This document shows, in pieces, positions 39,910-50,282 of a DNA stretch of 64,000 bases. Positions within the stretch are counted from its first letter, which is position 1. Each line of letters begins with the position of its first letter. The stretch is from Saxidomus purpurata. Lineage: Eukaryota; Mollusca; Bivalvia; Venerida; Veneridae. Position numbers and translations under genes: made by a program. The DNA is taken from contig JAFMSR010000001.1 in the NCBI GenBank assembly GCA_022818135.1, positions 39,528,358 through 39,592,357 of the forward strand, read 5' to 3'. The notes under the pieces are model-generated. The model made no database searches and had not been told where the DNA came from. It worked only from the letters and a program-made list of their open reading frames with translations.

Positions 39910-40890
39910 TAACAGTGACCTTGACCCAAAAACATTTTTTGGCTTCAAACAATTAGAAAACTAAAAAAAAAAAATGTTGTAAGTGACCTTGACCCCCCAA
40001 ACCTTTTCTTTGCTAGAAACAATTTTTAAAAAATGTATTTTAAGTAACAGTTACCTTGACCTTGACCCAAGTGGACTCAAATGCAATCCCAAGCTTCCTC
40101 TCTATGCAAGCTACATACACAACGAGTTTCACTGCAATTGGTTACTCCTAACTTGAGTTATTGAGTGGAAACTGTTTTTTTATTTTAGTATAAGTGACCT
40201 TGACCTTGACCCTAGTGACCCCAAATTCAATCCCACGCGGCTTCCTCTCCACGCAAGCTACCTTCACACCAAATTTTACTGCAATTGGTCACTCCTAACT
40301 CAAGTTATTGAGCAGAAACCACTATTCTATTTAATAACAGTGACCTCGACCTTAACCCTATTGACCCTAAATGCGATCCCAAGCTTGGTCTCCACGCAAA
40401 CTACCTACACAACAAGCTTCATCGCAATTGGTCACTCCTTACTGGAGTAATTGAGCGGAAACCGTTTTTCTATTTTTAGTAGCAATGACCTTGACCTTTT
40501 CCCTAGTGACCCCAAATGCCATCCCAAGCTGCGTCTCTACGCAAGATACCTACACAACACGTTTCATTGCAATTGGTCACTCCTTACTGGAGTAATTGAG
40601 CGGAAACCGTTTTTTCTATTTTTAGTAGCAGTGACCTTGACCTTTTCCCTAGTGACCCTAAATGCCATCCCAAGCTGCGTCTCCACGCAAGCTACCGCTT
40701 CATTGCAATTGGTCACTCATTACTAGAGCTATTGAGCGTAAACCGTTTTTCTATTTCTAGTAACAGTGACCTTGACCTTTTCCCTAGTGACCCCAAATGA
40801 CATCCCAAGCTGCGTCTCTACGCAAGCTATCTACACACCAAGTTTATTGCAACTGGTCACTCTTAACTAAAGTTATTGAACGGAAACCAA
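39910..40890. repeat. Minisatellite, period about 145 bp
   Basis: The word 'agtgaccttgacc' (or a close variant) starts units at 40049, 40193, 40339, 40484, 40630 and 40765, spacings of 135-146 bases; two shortened units precede it at 39914 and 39982. Each full unit contains 'cccaagctgcgtctctacgc', 'caattggtcactcctta' and 'ttgagcggaaacc'. Copies near the right are most alike. The repeat resembles one I associate with many bivalve genomes. Confidence 0.85.
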
Positions 40891-40973
40891 TGTTTCATAA
40901 AACCTGCTGAAAAATAGACAACAGGGTGGGTTTCGTCATCTACAACATGAAATTGCCTAGTAGACCTCACACA

Positions 40974-41600
40974 AGATTGTTCAAATCATGACCAACGTGT
41001 CACAATTGATGCCACCCGGGGGCTCAATCAATTGTATAGACTTATATATAGAAAAATTAAAATTCCTCTTGCCTAAAACCAGAGCTTAGATATTCGGAAT
41101 GTAGCATTGTGTAGAAGGCCTCTACTAAGATTGCTCAAATCGTAATCCCCGGCCCAGAATTGACCCGTGTCACCGGTTTTTACAAAGAAATACAAGAAAG
41201 TATTTATAAATCTTATAGTCTCAACTCTTGTCTCTTAACCAAAAGGCATAGAACTTAGATATTTGGCAGATAGCATTGCCTTTTGATCCTCTACCACGAT
41301 TGCTCATTTTATGAACTCCCGTTTTAAAACTTACCCTGCCCGGGGCTAACTTGAATTTACATTGATATATGTTTTTATCATACAGGAATAAATAAGTATT
41401 CTTTTCCCAGACCACAAGGCCTAGGGCATATATATTTGATTTATAGCATTGCTAATAATCCTGTATCAAGATTGTTCAAATCATAAATTGTGTACCCCTC
41501 GGGTCGAAGTTGACCCCGTCCTGGTATCATTTTTTCAACATTGAATTGTAGTATTTCCTGGTGGTCCTGTGCAAAGATTGTTCAAATCATATCTCTTGGT
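40974..41600. repeat. Degenerate minisatellite, period about 155-170 bp
   Basis: The word 'agattgttcaaatca' (variants agattgctcaaat, cgattgctcattt) recurs at 40974, 41128, 41297, 41469 and 41575. Each is followed by a GC-richer 'accc.gg..caa.ttgaccc' segment, and later by 'taaccaaaaggc..agaacttagatatt' and 'agcattg'. Units are diverged. The period is near that of the old bivalve satellite BIV160, but I cannot confirm identity. Confidence 0.75.
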
Positions 41601-42299
41601 TTACGTTTTCAATTTATCCCTTTTTTATTTTGTTTTCTTTCGAACTTCCCAGTTTTTTTCCTAGTATTTTTCCATTTCCGCTGGTGTCACCTATTGTTTT
41701 CAACTTTGACATTCGCTGACCTTGACTTGAACCTACATATCTTATTTCTGTTTTTGAAGCTTTATCAATGAAATTTGAACTGTATGGATACTTTTGCATA
41801 CAGATTAAAACATTTACCTTGGCTAACCTTTTGTTTAAGCATTAGAGATAACAAATTGTGTGCAGTTTTGCAAACTTTTCCAAAATTTTTATGACTAACC
41901 TTGATTATTACATTTTGAACAGCTTTCTTGTTTTAAAGTGCAACAATACCAAGGTGAGCAATACCGGACCATCATGACCCTCTTAGTTTAATCAATATTT
42001 GTTTTATAGTAATCATGTACAATACAATAGATTGTATGCATGTAATAAGACAATGACAAACGTACAAACAGTGAATACATAGTAACACAGAAAAGGATTT
42101 GACAACAAGGCTTTCAAAAGAATTATTTAAATTTATTTCCCCATGACATTGAATAAAGTGGCTGGTTCGTACAAGTAACGTATAATGCGCTAAGCTTGAA
42201 CATAAGTTGTAGAAATAGAATGTTAGTAAAATTTAAACTATGCTGCACTACAGATCTCAAGTTCATGTCATTATAATGTCAAATGCTTAGGCGGTATGA

Positions 42300-44640
42300 G
42301 GTTTAGGTTCCCTTCAATTCCAACTAAGGCGTGAGACATCGCGTGGCGACAATGGACTCCTGTACTCGGCGAAAGACATGGATATTTTCATTGTCATGTA
42401 CTCAGAGCCGTATAAAAGGTTTTGTAATGTACTAAGACATGGTAGATTATCAAAGTAGGTGTGTCTTTGTAAGATGTAGTTGAGACAAGACAGATGGAAG
42501 TGATTTGTAGTTTCTAATTCGCCACATGCACAGCGAGGATAGTCGGCTATTGCTTTTCTGAAGAGATCATAGTTCAGAGCTGCAACCAAGACGTAAACGA
42601 GTATGTAGTATTTGCGCTAGTCTAGTGCCACTTAGAAAGTATAATGGGAGTAACGACGGTTTTAACTGAGTTTACTTTTAATGATATTTAGTGAAGAACT
42701 TGATTTGAGATCGTCAGAGAGAGCATTCGGGAGCATTGGTAGTGTATATGTGTGTGTGTACATGATTGTGTGTGTCGTGTGTGTGTGCGTGTGCGTGTGT
42801 GTGTGTGTGTGTGTTGGTGGTGTGCACTTCTGGGTGCTGTGGGGTTCGTTTTGGGGAGGCTGCGTTTTTGGTACGTGGCATTCCCTGTTTGATATTATTT
42901 TTGTTTTTACGTATAACTGAAGGAAGAAAGGAATCTTTATATAATTGTGTCCGACCTCTTGGTATTCGTATGTTGTTTACACTGCGAAGCTGATAACGGT
43001 TTTGGGTAGTTTCAGGAATTAAGTTTGACAAATAATCTGGGGTTAAATTGTTAACAATTTTATCAAACGTTACGAGTTTATGTTTTTTCCTGCGTTTCCC
43101 ATTTTAACTCATTATAAAGTGTGTCTATGCTGCAGAGTTTAGTAGTTCCTGTAGTTATTCTAGCGATTTCAAATTGAACGGATTCAATATTATATTTACT
43201 TCAGATGTGCAATTATCCAAAATCTATTCAAGTTGCCATATGTTTTTGAAGTAGTCAGTATTGAACTTTTTAATTTTGGTATAAATGTCTAACTTGGAAA
43301 AGTACACAGCAGGACATAACTTCCGTTGCGGTTCAATGTGTTTGGTCTTCCCCCATTCATTTATGCTTTTACTTCAAAAGCCCCTTCTGTATATAATACA
43401 GTTCAGTATTGTCTATACTAATTTTTTGTTGTATGATACTATTTCCTGGTTCAGGTAGTCTTCCATTTCTTGGTCAAGTCCGTGGGTATGTAGCTACATA
43501 ATGCAAACCATAAACAGTATTGGTATAAATTAAAAAAAATTTAATGTGACTAAGACGAAGAATCCTCCTGCAGGGTCAGTTGATGTTATCCTGGCTCATT
43601 ATATATTATGATCCATAATTATGCAAGAATGAGGCTTTAAATTGATTTTACTATTGACTTTAATAATTTCTCTATTTTATTTCTTTCCTTGATTGTCTAC
43701 AATTTACATGCCCCCGTGTCATCATCACTAAGAATTTTCAAATGCGTGTCAAGAACATTAAGAATAACACAAATAGCTCCATTTACTCTCTTTTGATATA
43801 AGCAATACATGTCTTTTTCTTATGCACTTTTTCTGCAATGCTTTAAATATAAACTTTATTCTTCATCAACTACATGAACATGTACATGCATATACATTGT
43901 ACTGTGTTTTTAAATATAGACTTGTGTCATCAGCGAATAGCCTTACGTTTGAATTTATTTTAGTAACGATATCGTTAACGTATATTAAGAATAGGACTGG
44001 ACCGAGTATCGAACCTTGAGGGAACCCGGCTGAAATTGAACGCCATTGGAGGATGCCATACACGGTCAAAGGCTTTGGAAATGTCACAAAAGACTATTCT
44101 GACTTCTTTCCCTTCATCGAAAGCTTTGCAAATGTCATTATAAATGTAGAGAAGTTGGTTAGTTGTAGTGTCAAATTTTATAAAACCTGATTTACAGTAA
44201 GATAGTATCTTATTTTCTATTATAAAATTATAGCTATACTTGTGAATACAGCGTTCCATTAACTTTCCAATACAGCTGAGTAATAAGATTGGTCGGTAGT
44301 TACCAGGATTTGAAGGGTCGGCATTTTTGAAAAACGGGTGTTACATGTGCTGTCTAACAGTATGATGGGAAATAAGAATCTATTGAATAGGGTAGAAAAT
44401 GGTATTGAAAGTTCACTTCAGTAAGCGATGGACTTATGCAATCTGGTTAATATTTGAAATAGCAGCTTTCACATCTTGTGGTGAAACAATATGATGAAAA
44501 CGTACATATTGAAATAAACAATCAAAACCTTGGGATGCATTTAAAATTTATTTGCCAGAGAAAAGACCGAAGACAGTTGAAGCTGACGTCGATATCGTAG
44601 CTGAATTTGAAAATTAGTCCATGAATTTGAAATTGTAAAC
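42300..44640 (-). mobile_element. Decayed LINE with reverse transcriptase core
   Basis: Minus-strand reading in order: 'DPSNPGNYRPILLLSCIGKL' (about 44265-44325; an early RT block), 'SGFIKFDTTTNQLLYIYND' and '[15 protein letters not shown]' (44060-44200; RT motif A with catalytic Asp), '[19 protein letters not shown]' (43960-44030) and '[11 protein letters not shown]' (motif C, FADD). Further on are a 'VNNLTPDYLSNLIP'-like segment (about 43000-43060), 'LPNALSDDLKSSSSLN' (about 42690-42740) and a Cys/His motif 'CACGELETTNHFHLSC' (about 42480-42540). These are the hallmarks of a non-LTR retrotransposon ORF2. Frames change several times and a foreign tail is inserted at 42741-42908, so it is inactive. 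The endonuclease domain was not seen. Confidence 0.85.
42741..42908 (+). mobile_element. GT-tract retroelement tail, copy B, nested in LINE
   Basis: An interrupted (GT)n tract (42741-42813) is followed by 'tggtggtgtgcacttctggg', 'tcgttttggggaggctgcgt', 'ggtacgtggcattccctgtt' and a T-rich end. It is nearly identical to the tails at 31421 and 54828. On either side the minus-strand LINE translation is interrupted: 'KDSFLPSVIR' ends at about 42909 and resumes with 'LPNALSDDLK' left of 42741. The tail therefore inserted into the LINE after the LINE was in place, in the opposite orientation. Confidence 0.85.
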
Positions 44641-45339
44641 ATGTATTATGCTAGTGTATAACCAATACAATGTCAATAATTGGTAAATCAAAAAGTTAGT
44701 CAAAAGTAAAATCTTAACTTAAATCCGTATTTAACTTTACAGGTTTGCCGAAGAGACTTTTAAAGCGATACTTTGAACAAATAAAGCATCCCTTAGACGG
44801 CATTTTGTAAAATATATCATATTTATTTTTCATGATTAAATGTAAGCACATTGCCCAAATTTGATTTGTTAGGCTGCGTTTAGACTACTGTAGTAAATTT
44901 TAGAATCTGAATAGTTTTGAAAAATTTACTGACCACCTGTTTTCCCTATACGGCTGAAGCTGTCAAATTCTGACCGCATTGGAATATTTTTTCCAAACTC
45001 TAGCTATTTAGTACATTTGACCGCTGCAACATTGCATTTGCAACACTACTGTAAACGAACTACAAGTTCATTATAATTTGCAACCTGAAACGTAGTTTTC
45101 AACTTCTTAACATTGGTCTTTATCTTGTGTTAACATGTTAACGTCTTGGATTTGAGCAGGTCAGTATCTTGGAGTTGAATAAATCAAACCTCAGAACTTC
45201 ACAAAGTTAACATTTGGGCTTTTCGGTATTTCACTAGGAGTTGAACATTTCAGTACATGTATCATGGAGTTTGATCATTTCAGTATTGCTTGCCTAACCT
45301 TAATTTACACATGCCAAAGAATCGTCCCCATCAATATTT
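44641..45339. other. Non-coding stretch
   Basis: No gene or repeat recognised between the LINE and the next minisatellite. A loose 'catttcagta' / 'gagttgaa' periodicity at 45130-45290 may be a very worn repeat. Confidence 0.45.
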
Positions 45340-45870
45340 TGAACGCGGTGGGTGGGCGAGTGTTGTCCGCACTTTGCCCGCTCATTAAGTCGAACAGTTT
45401 TTATCTGATCTTCACCAAACTTCGTAAAAATGTTTGACGGCATAATGTCTCGGCAAACATTGATAACCAGCCAAATCAACGACGGCACGTATGGATTTTG
45501 GCCTTTGATTTATGCGGAATTGGCCAAATTCACCTTGTCCACTCTCTAAGCCAAACAGTCTCCATCCGACCTTCACTAAACTTGTTTGTGAGCAAATTGT
45601 TTAGGCCAAGTTCCATAACTAGCCAAATCGCCTTAGGCACAATTGGATAATGGCCCTTGAAATACGCAAATAGGCCAAATAGCATTATTCGCTCTCTAAG
45701 TCAAACAGTTTCATGCGATCTTCACCTAGCTTAGTGAAAATATTTGTTGGCATGATATCTAAGCCAAGTTTAAAAATCAGTCAAATCACTTTTGGATTAT
45801 GGCCCTTGAATTATCGGCAAAATGATGCAATTAGCCTTCTCAGCTCTATAGTTCAAACAGCTGAATTAAC
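45340..45870. repeat. Minisatellite, period about 150-161 bp
   Basis: The word 'aag[tc]c[ga]aacag' recurs at 45387, 45548 and 45698, with a last variant at 45850. Each unit contains 'ccgaccttcactaaactt', a '..ttgttggcat.at.tc', 'aagtt..ataac.agccaaatc' and 'ttggattatggcccttga'. Three to four diverged units. The type is similar to dispersed repeats of about 160 bp in bivalves; identity with BIV160 is untested. Confidence 0.8.
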
Positions 45871-46529
45871 ATTGTTTGCTCTATAGTTCTCTTAAATGCT
45901 AAAGCCAGTATCTCACAGATTCATCAAGCATAATGAAAATCTTGGCAAAAATATGTAACTTACAATGCTGAAAAAATCCAGGGATTAGCCGCAAGATATT
46001 TAATGACTAAAAGTTTATAATAGCAGTGTATCTAAAATGATAACATAAGTAATCTGCATGGCAAACCTTTTACCTTCTTTTACAAAATCCGAAACAACAT
46101 GTGTAGACCACTACCATATTAAACATACTAGAAACCTGAACTACTGAATATCCGTCCTTATAACACAATACAGTATGATGTAAATTATCATTTCAATAGG
46201 AGTCTGTAAAACTATTCCCAGTGTTTCTAAATTAGTTAGATTATATCAGGCCTATGATGCTATGTAACATTATTTTTAGATATTTTTCTATACATATAGT
46301 GTAGCCCCAGCTTAAACATCTTCGCTCAGCGATCTGATTATTTCAATAAATTCTAAGTCTAAGCAGTGTGTTTTCACTGATGCTCTTATAGATCTTTTAA
46401 AGTGTGTCTGTGTAAGTCTAAGAGTTGTATTTAAACATTCTCTTGTGAACAGTTGTTCCCTTACAACGCGCTCGTTAGTCATATTGGGCAACAATTGTTG
46501 GCAGTAAAACGCAAATGTAGATGTGTCTG
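45871..46529. other. Non-coding stretch
   Basis: No gene recognised. The frame at 46312-46494 (-) has no motif. Confidence 0.45.
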
Positions 46530-46736
46530 CTTTTTACAGTTATGAAATGAATGATATACTTGTTTTTTAGTTGTATCATGACTAGGTTTAAGATACAGCA
46601 ACATGACAGAGATGAATCTGGAAAAACCAGTACTTGTGTCATATGAGAAGGTACGGTCATGACTCCAGTGGAGCTCGAACCCGCAACCTCCGGTATGAGC
46701 GCGGGACACACCTTAACCTCTACATCATCGCTCCCC
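46530..46736 (-). mobile_element. tRNA-derived SINE
   Basis: Minus-strand head (46736 to about 46664) reads 'ggggagcgatgatgtagagg' with an A-box-like part, and later 'gcgggttcgagctccact', a good RNA polymerase III B box (GGTTCGAGCTCC). The head is followed by a non-tRNA body ('gtcatgaccgtaccttctca', 'acaagtactggtttttccag') and an A-rich end near 46530-46570. It is not a functional tRNA: the stem pairing is poor and there is no CCA-proximal acceptor match. Confidence 0.75.
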
Positions 46737-48053
46737 TTGCAAGGTGATAATGTTTCGTCTCTTCTTATGTTTTAATGTAGAATGCATCTTTCGAAAAAAC
46801 GTTAGACCTTGTGATGTGTCAGTCTGGGGGTATTCTAACTTTGCAGCTCCTTAAGTTATGGAACGAAACTAGCTTTATTTCGACAGGAACGTGATGTTTG
46901 GGTGCATGAGGAGAACTGCGCCAGTGAGTATTTGCTAGTTCCCTGGCTACATGTGGCCAAACTACCACTGAAACTGGTTAAAGGTTAAACAAAGATAAAA
47001 CATAATGATCACATTCAATGTTAAAAGTATTTATTTTATTCGCATTGATTTATCTTTGCATTCTAAGCATCGCGAATGTATGGCTATCACGCAGAATAAA
47101 TATGAAAAAATTATTACATACATGTTCATATAAACATTCTTTCAAAAATAAGGCCTTAAATCAACCGTAACATATAGAAAACTTTCCGTATTGTATGTAG
47201 GTTCAATCCGTAAAGTGCCATGAATTGTCAGAGTGATTTCAATTGCCCGATAGAAGATTCATGCATACTCATGACGTTAACAACGTCGGTTTTGATTGGG
47301 TCTTTACTACTTGTTTATACGATGACTTCAATAAAATCACGTCGCACACAACGCTTATTACGTGCAAATAAGAGTGTGTCTTCAATTTGATACTTAAACT
47401 GGAACAGTTATTTTAATTGAGTGTATTACTGCAAGCAAGTGTCCAAAGGGTCAGTATTATAGAAATGTGACCCATACGCCAAATTGGCTCTCATCGCGGT
47501 CGGATCACAATCGTGTTTCGCACTTGTATAATTTGACGCACGAGTCGAGCAAATCCGACATATTGGATCACATCACTATATTAATAATCTTATTTTAGTG
47601 TCTATTCACCAAAAGTCAAAATACAAGGAGCAAATAAAGAAATATAGATTATTGAAAACAGTCATTATAGAAGTAAACTTGAAAACGCTATTATGACAAT
47701 GTTAGGTTTTGGTTGAAACTTATTATTTGAAAGGTAGACATACATAATATAATAGCCCTGTATTGCCAACAGTGTTGCCATAACTTTTCTATACAATTCA
47801 AGAAATCATCAGAGATACATCACAAAACAATGCTAAAAACGTTAGGCTAGAAATATAACGATATAACATAGCCAAGCCTAAAATTCGAAAAGGTTTTAAC
47901 AAAACATTGTACTTGTAATGTCTGAACGTTGTGATTGAAACTGTTTTGAATGTTTGTATAGTAGTTATGAGTACTTATAATCTTAACCATTTATACTATA
48001 TGTTATGTTTTGTCGTTATTTAAAGTATTGTTTCTATATATATATATAAAGAT
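46737..48053. other. Non-coding stretch downstream of the HSPA12 copy
   Basis: No gene recognised. An AT microsatellite of about 14 bases occurs at 48037-48050, immediately past the end of the HSPA12-like copy. No clear polyadenylation signal was assigned. Confidence 0.45.
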
Positions 48054-48855
48054 TCACAAACAATCAATAGTTTGATTGTGTTCTTTTCCAGATTAAAGTA
48101 TTCTTACTTTCACGTGCAATTCTGTATCCCCAAAAACAAATGTTACCTCAAACTGTTTGTCTTCTAGTCGTTCGCCTTCTGGATGCTTAACAGCAAAAAA
48201 CCCTAATTCAGTGCATCCGGGATCATTGACAAACTCGGGGTTTATGTCAATGGAGGAGAACACTGTTATAGCTGTCTCTAGCATACCTCCTGGAATGAAT
48301 ACTTTTCGGACCTCATGGCCTATTGCAATATCTTGACCCAGCGCAACAAAAACGGCAAATTTCCACTCAGCGTACTTTTCCCCATCAAAAATAACCATCT
48401 TTGAGCTTGGGTGGACGTTTGCATCAAAGGGAATTTTGTACTGCATACCATAGGTGAGAGATGCAATTCTTGAAGAAACAACATAAGGAGTATGCCCAAA
48501 TATAACGGCTCCTTTTAGAACTGCAAGTCCTGCTTCATTCGGAACAATCAATCTTTTATTCTTTATTTCTTTTTTCATTGCTGCTTGAACAAGCTCACAT
48601 TCACCAAACCCACCAACAAGAAGAATAACCTTGGGATTTGCCATTTTTGGTTTGGCAAATAGAGCGAATATCGAAGTAATCTGCCATTTGCTCCAGCCTA
48701 AATCTGTTCATGGTAGTCCCCAAATACGTTTGTCAACCATTTGATATAGTTGTGGTCAACGGCATATCCTCCCCAGGGCCCTCCACTTGTCTTATGCAGT
48801 TCGTTTAATGTGCCGTCTGCTTTCTTCTCGTGTACCCAAATATCTGTAGTTCCAC
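48054..48855 (-). pseudogene. HSPA12-like Hsp70 pseudogene, 3' exon
   Basis: HSPA12 proteins are distant Hsp70 relatives with an actin/Hsp70-type ATPase fold. This exon starts after a 'tttttctcag' acceptor with 'GTTDIWVHEKK', completing the phosphate-binding DLGGGTTDI motif across the splice. It goes on through 'ELHKTSGGPWGG' and 'WLTNVFGD', then 'MNRFRLEQMADYFD', then 'LFAKPKMANPKVILLVGGFG' (the second phosphate/adenosine block) and a C-terminal region ending 'FGDTELHVKVRIL'. Four lesions are visible: a frameshift between GD and MNRF (about 48705) leading to an in-frame TAG; an internal deletion between DYFD and LFAKPKM (about 48660-48680) that removes the usual middle segment, with a frame change; and a TAA at 48093-48095 about 12 codons before the probable natural stop at 48054-48056. 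Non-functional unless the assembly is wrong at several points. Confidence 0.85.
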
Positions 48856-49104
48856 CTGAGAAAAATATAGATTAGGGGTAAATAAGAAATATTCTAACAT
48901 GACTGACGACTTGATCTCTTTATACAAAGAGTAGAACAATTATAAAACGCCATAAACAACGTGGAAAACGATATGCCGTCAAAATGACGTCATACTGTGC
49001 CGCATGACGTTAAATAAACATCCGCGTAGAAAAAATTGCTTTGCATTTATTTACCCTTTTGTAATATATGTTCATGTTAGAATCGAAATAACATCCTCTT
49101 CAGC

Positions 49105-49233
49105 GTTGTTAGCGTCTAATAAACAACTCTTTGTCGTTCTGATACGCAGTTATAAACCACTCAGGCCTCCGGCCTTCGTGGTTAATTACTGCGTATCAAT
49201 ACTCCAAATGATTGTTTATTAGACGATGAACAC
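49105..49233. repeat. Long hairpin with GC-rich core (hairpin 4), in HSPA12 intron
   Basis: Arms of about 56 bases: 'gcgtctaataaacaa' pairs with 'ttgtttattagacg', and 'tgatacgcagt' with 'actgcgtatca', then 'aaccac' with 'gtggtt'. A mismatched middle (ctctttgtcgttc) separates these stems. The loop at 49161-49177 is TCAGGCCTCCGGCCTTC, GC-rich in AT-rich surroundings. Its GGCCT/GCCTTCG words resemble the cores of hairpins 1-3 more loosely. It lies in the intron between the two HSPA12-like exons. Confidence 0.75.
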
Positions 49234-50146
49234 CACTGGAACGGATATAATTTCATAATTATCTCAATGATATCGATTTGAAGGGGATACAATGTGGAAG
49301 TCAATTGCTTCCAATAGTTCATCAATGTAACTTACACTTCGAATCATAATTGTACATGATTATTGATAGTTGATTACATACATTAAATTATCATTGATTT
49401 CCATATTCTGTTTTTACAAATATATTCATAACTTGCACTGTAGATCGTCAAAAGTCGTACGTACATATGCTAGCTTGCATTTGTCATTTACGAAAAGGCT
49501 AAACGCAATCTTATTTACATCTAAAATTCTGTTTGACTTTACGCATAACTATTTGTGAAAAACATTTATTGTTAACAACCTTTTTATTTACCTTTTTGCA
49601 TCATTGCTACTTGTTACATTATGAACGAAGATATCAGATTATGTAAACCTCACTAGTATTACATTTGTAAGTAATAAACTATAACAGTTTCTAGTGACCA
49701 ACATTAATGAGGACATTCAATATGTACATAAACTTCAGAATTCAAAATGCAAGTCACATTGACGGAATATTGGCGGCGTTCAAAGGAAATCTTAGTACGT
49801 GGTATGTGAAAGTTGTATGTTAGCAATTGCAATGTAGACATTTAAGCATGCAAATATTATGACTGGAAATTATAAGCTTTAGACTTATTTTAGTTGTTAA
49901 TTTGGGAGGGACTGTCTTCATAATAAAAGGGTGCAGCAAGATTTACCCTTTCAGAGATGCAGCAGAAAATGCAAAAGGTCCAACGACACTACTGATTTTT
50001 TGTAACTATAGGTCAATTGTTAAAAAATAAATTTTATTAATTGTTTTGGATGATGTTGTCAAATAAACTCAATACAGCTGTGAAAATCATATGCCCAAAC
50101 GTTTACTTAATATACATGTATAACATTATTCAATTAGACATAGTAC

Positions 50147-50282
50147 CTCCTAGGTCAACTACCATATATTGTGTACCAGGTTCGGATAATGCAGAATTTG
50201 CCTCATTCGTAACAGTCTGACACCAAACAGATGCTGCTTCTGGTTCAAGTGCTAGTTTTAACCTGTCAGTGTCAATACCAGC
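50147..50282 (-). pseudogene. HSPA12-like Hsp70 pseudogene, upstream exon
   Basis: Acceptor 'tttctctag' precedes 'GCT GGT ATT GAC' (AGIDTDRLKLALEPEAASVW) and the exon closes with 'TQYMVVDLGG' at a GTACTA donor; phase 1 matches the next exon. The ALEPEAA block and VVDLGG are characteristic of the HSPA12 family ATPase domain. Splice sites and reading frame are intact here, so decay is confined to the 3' exon. The exons expected upstream (the N-terminal DFGTT..GYA block and the VPAIW block) were not found in 50.3-60.8 kb on this strand; they may be lost or too diverged to spot by eye. Bivalves carry many HSPA12-like copies, so a working relative elsewhere is likely. Confidence 0.85.

Larger units (their letters stand above)
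39753..41990. mobile_element. Composite non-autonomous element with two minisatellites
   Basis: Starts 'aacaagaacacgcggcaatg' with a small 'gcggcaatgccgc' hairpin. It ends 'ggaccatcatgaccctctta' with a 'ggaccatcatgacc' stem-loop a few bases from the end. The ends are short inverted repeats (aacaaga / tcttagtt). Between them lie two unrelated tandem arrays (39910-40890 and 40974-41600), then 350 bases of unique sequence. A short 5' end, a tandem-repeat core and a 3' stem-loop is the layout known for Helentron-associated (HINE/DINE-like) elements. That assignment is inferred from layout only, and the boundaries are my best reading. Open frames inside (40451-40726, 41541-41771) are by-products of the repeats. 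Confidence 0.55.

Noticed and set aside
40451..40726. 91-codon open frame
   Set aside because: Lies entirely in the 145-bp minisatellite; its two similar halves are two repeat units.
46664..46736. tRNA gene on the minus strand
   Set aside because: Only the B box is strong; the cloverleaf cannot be closed and a SINE-type body continues.
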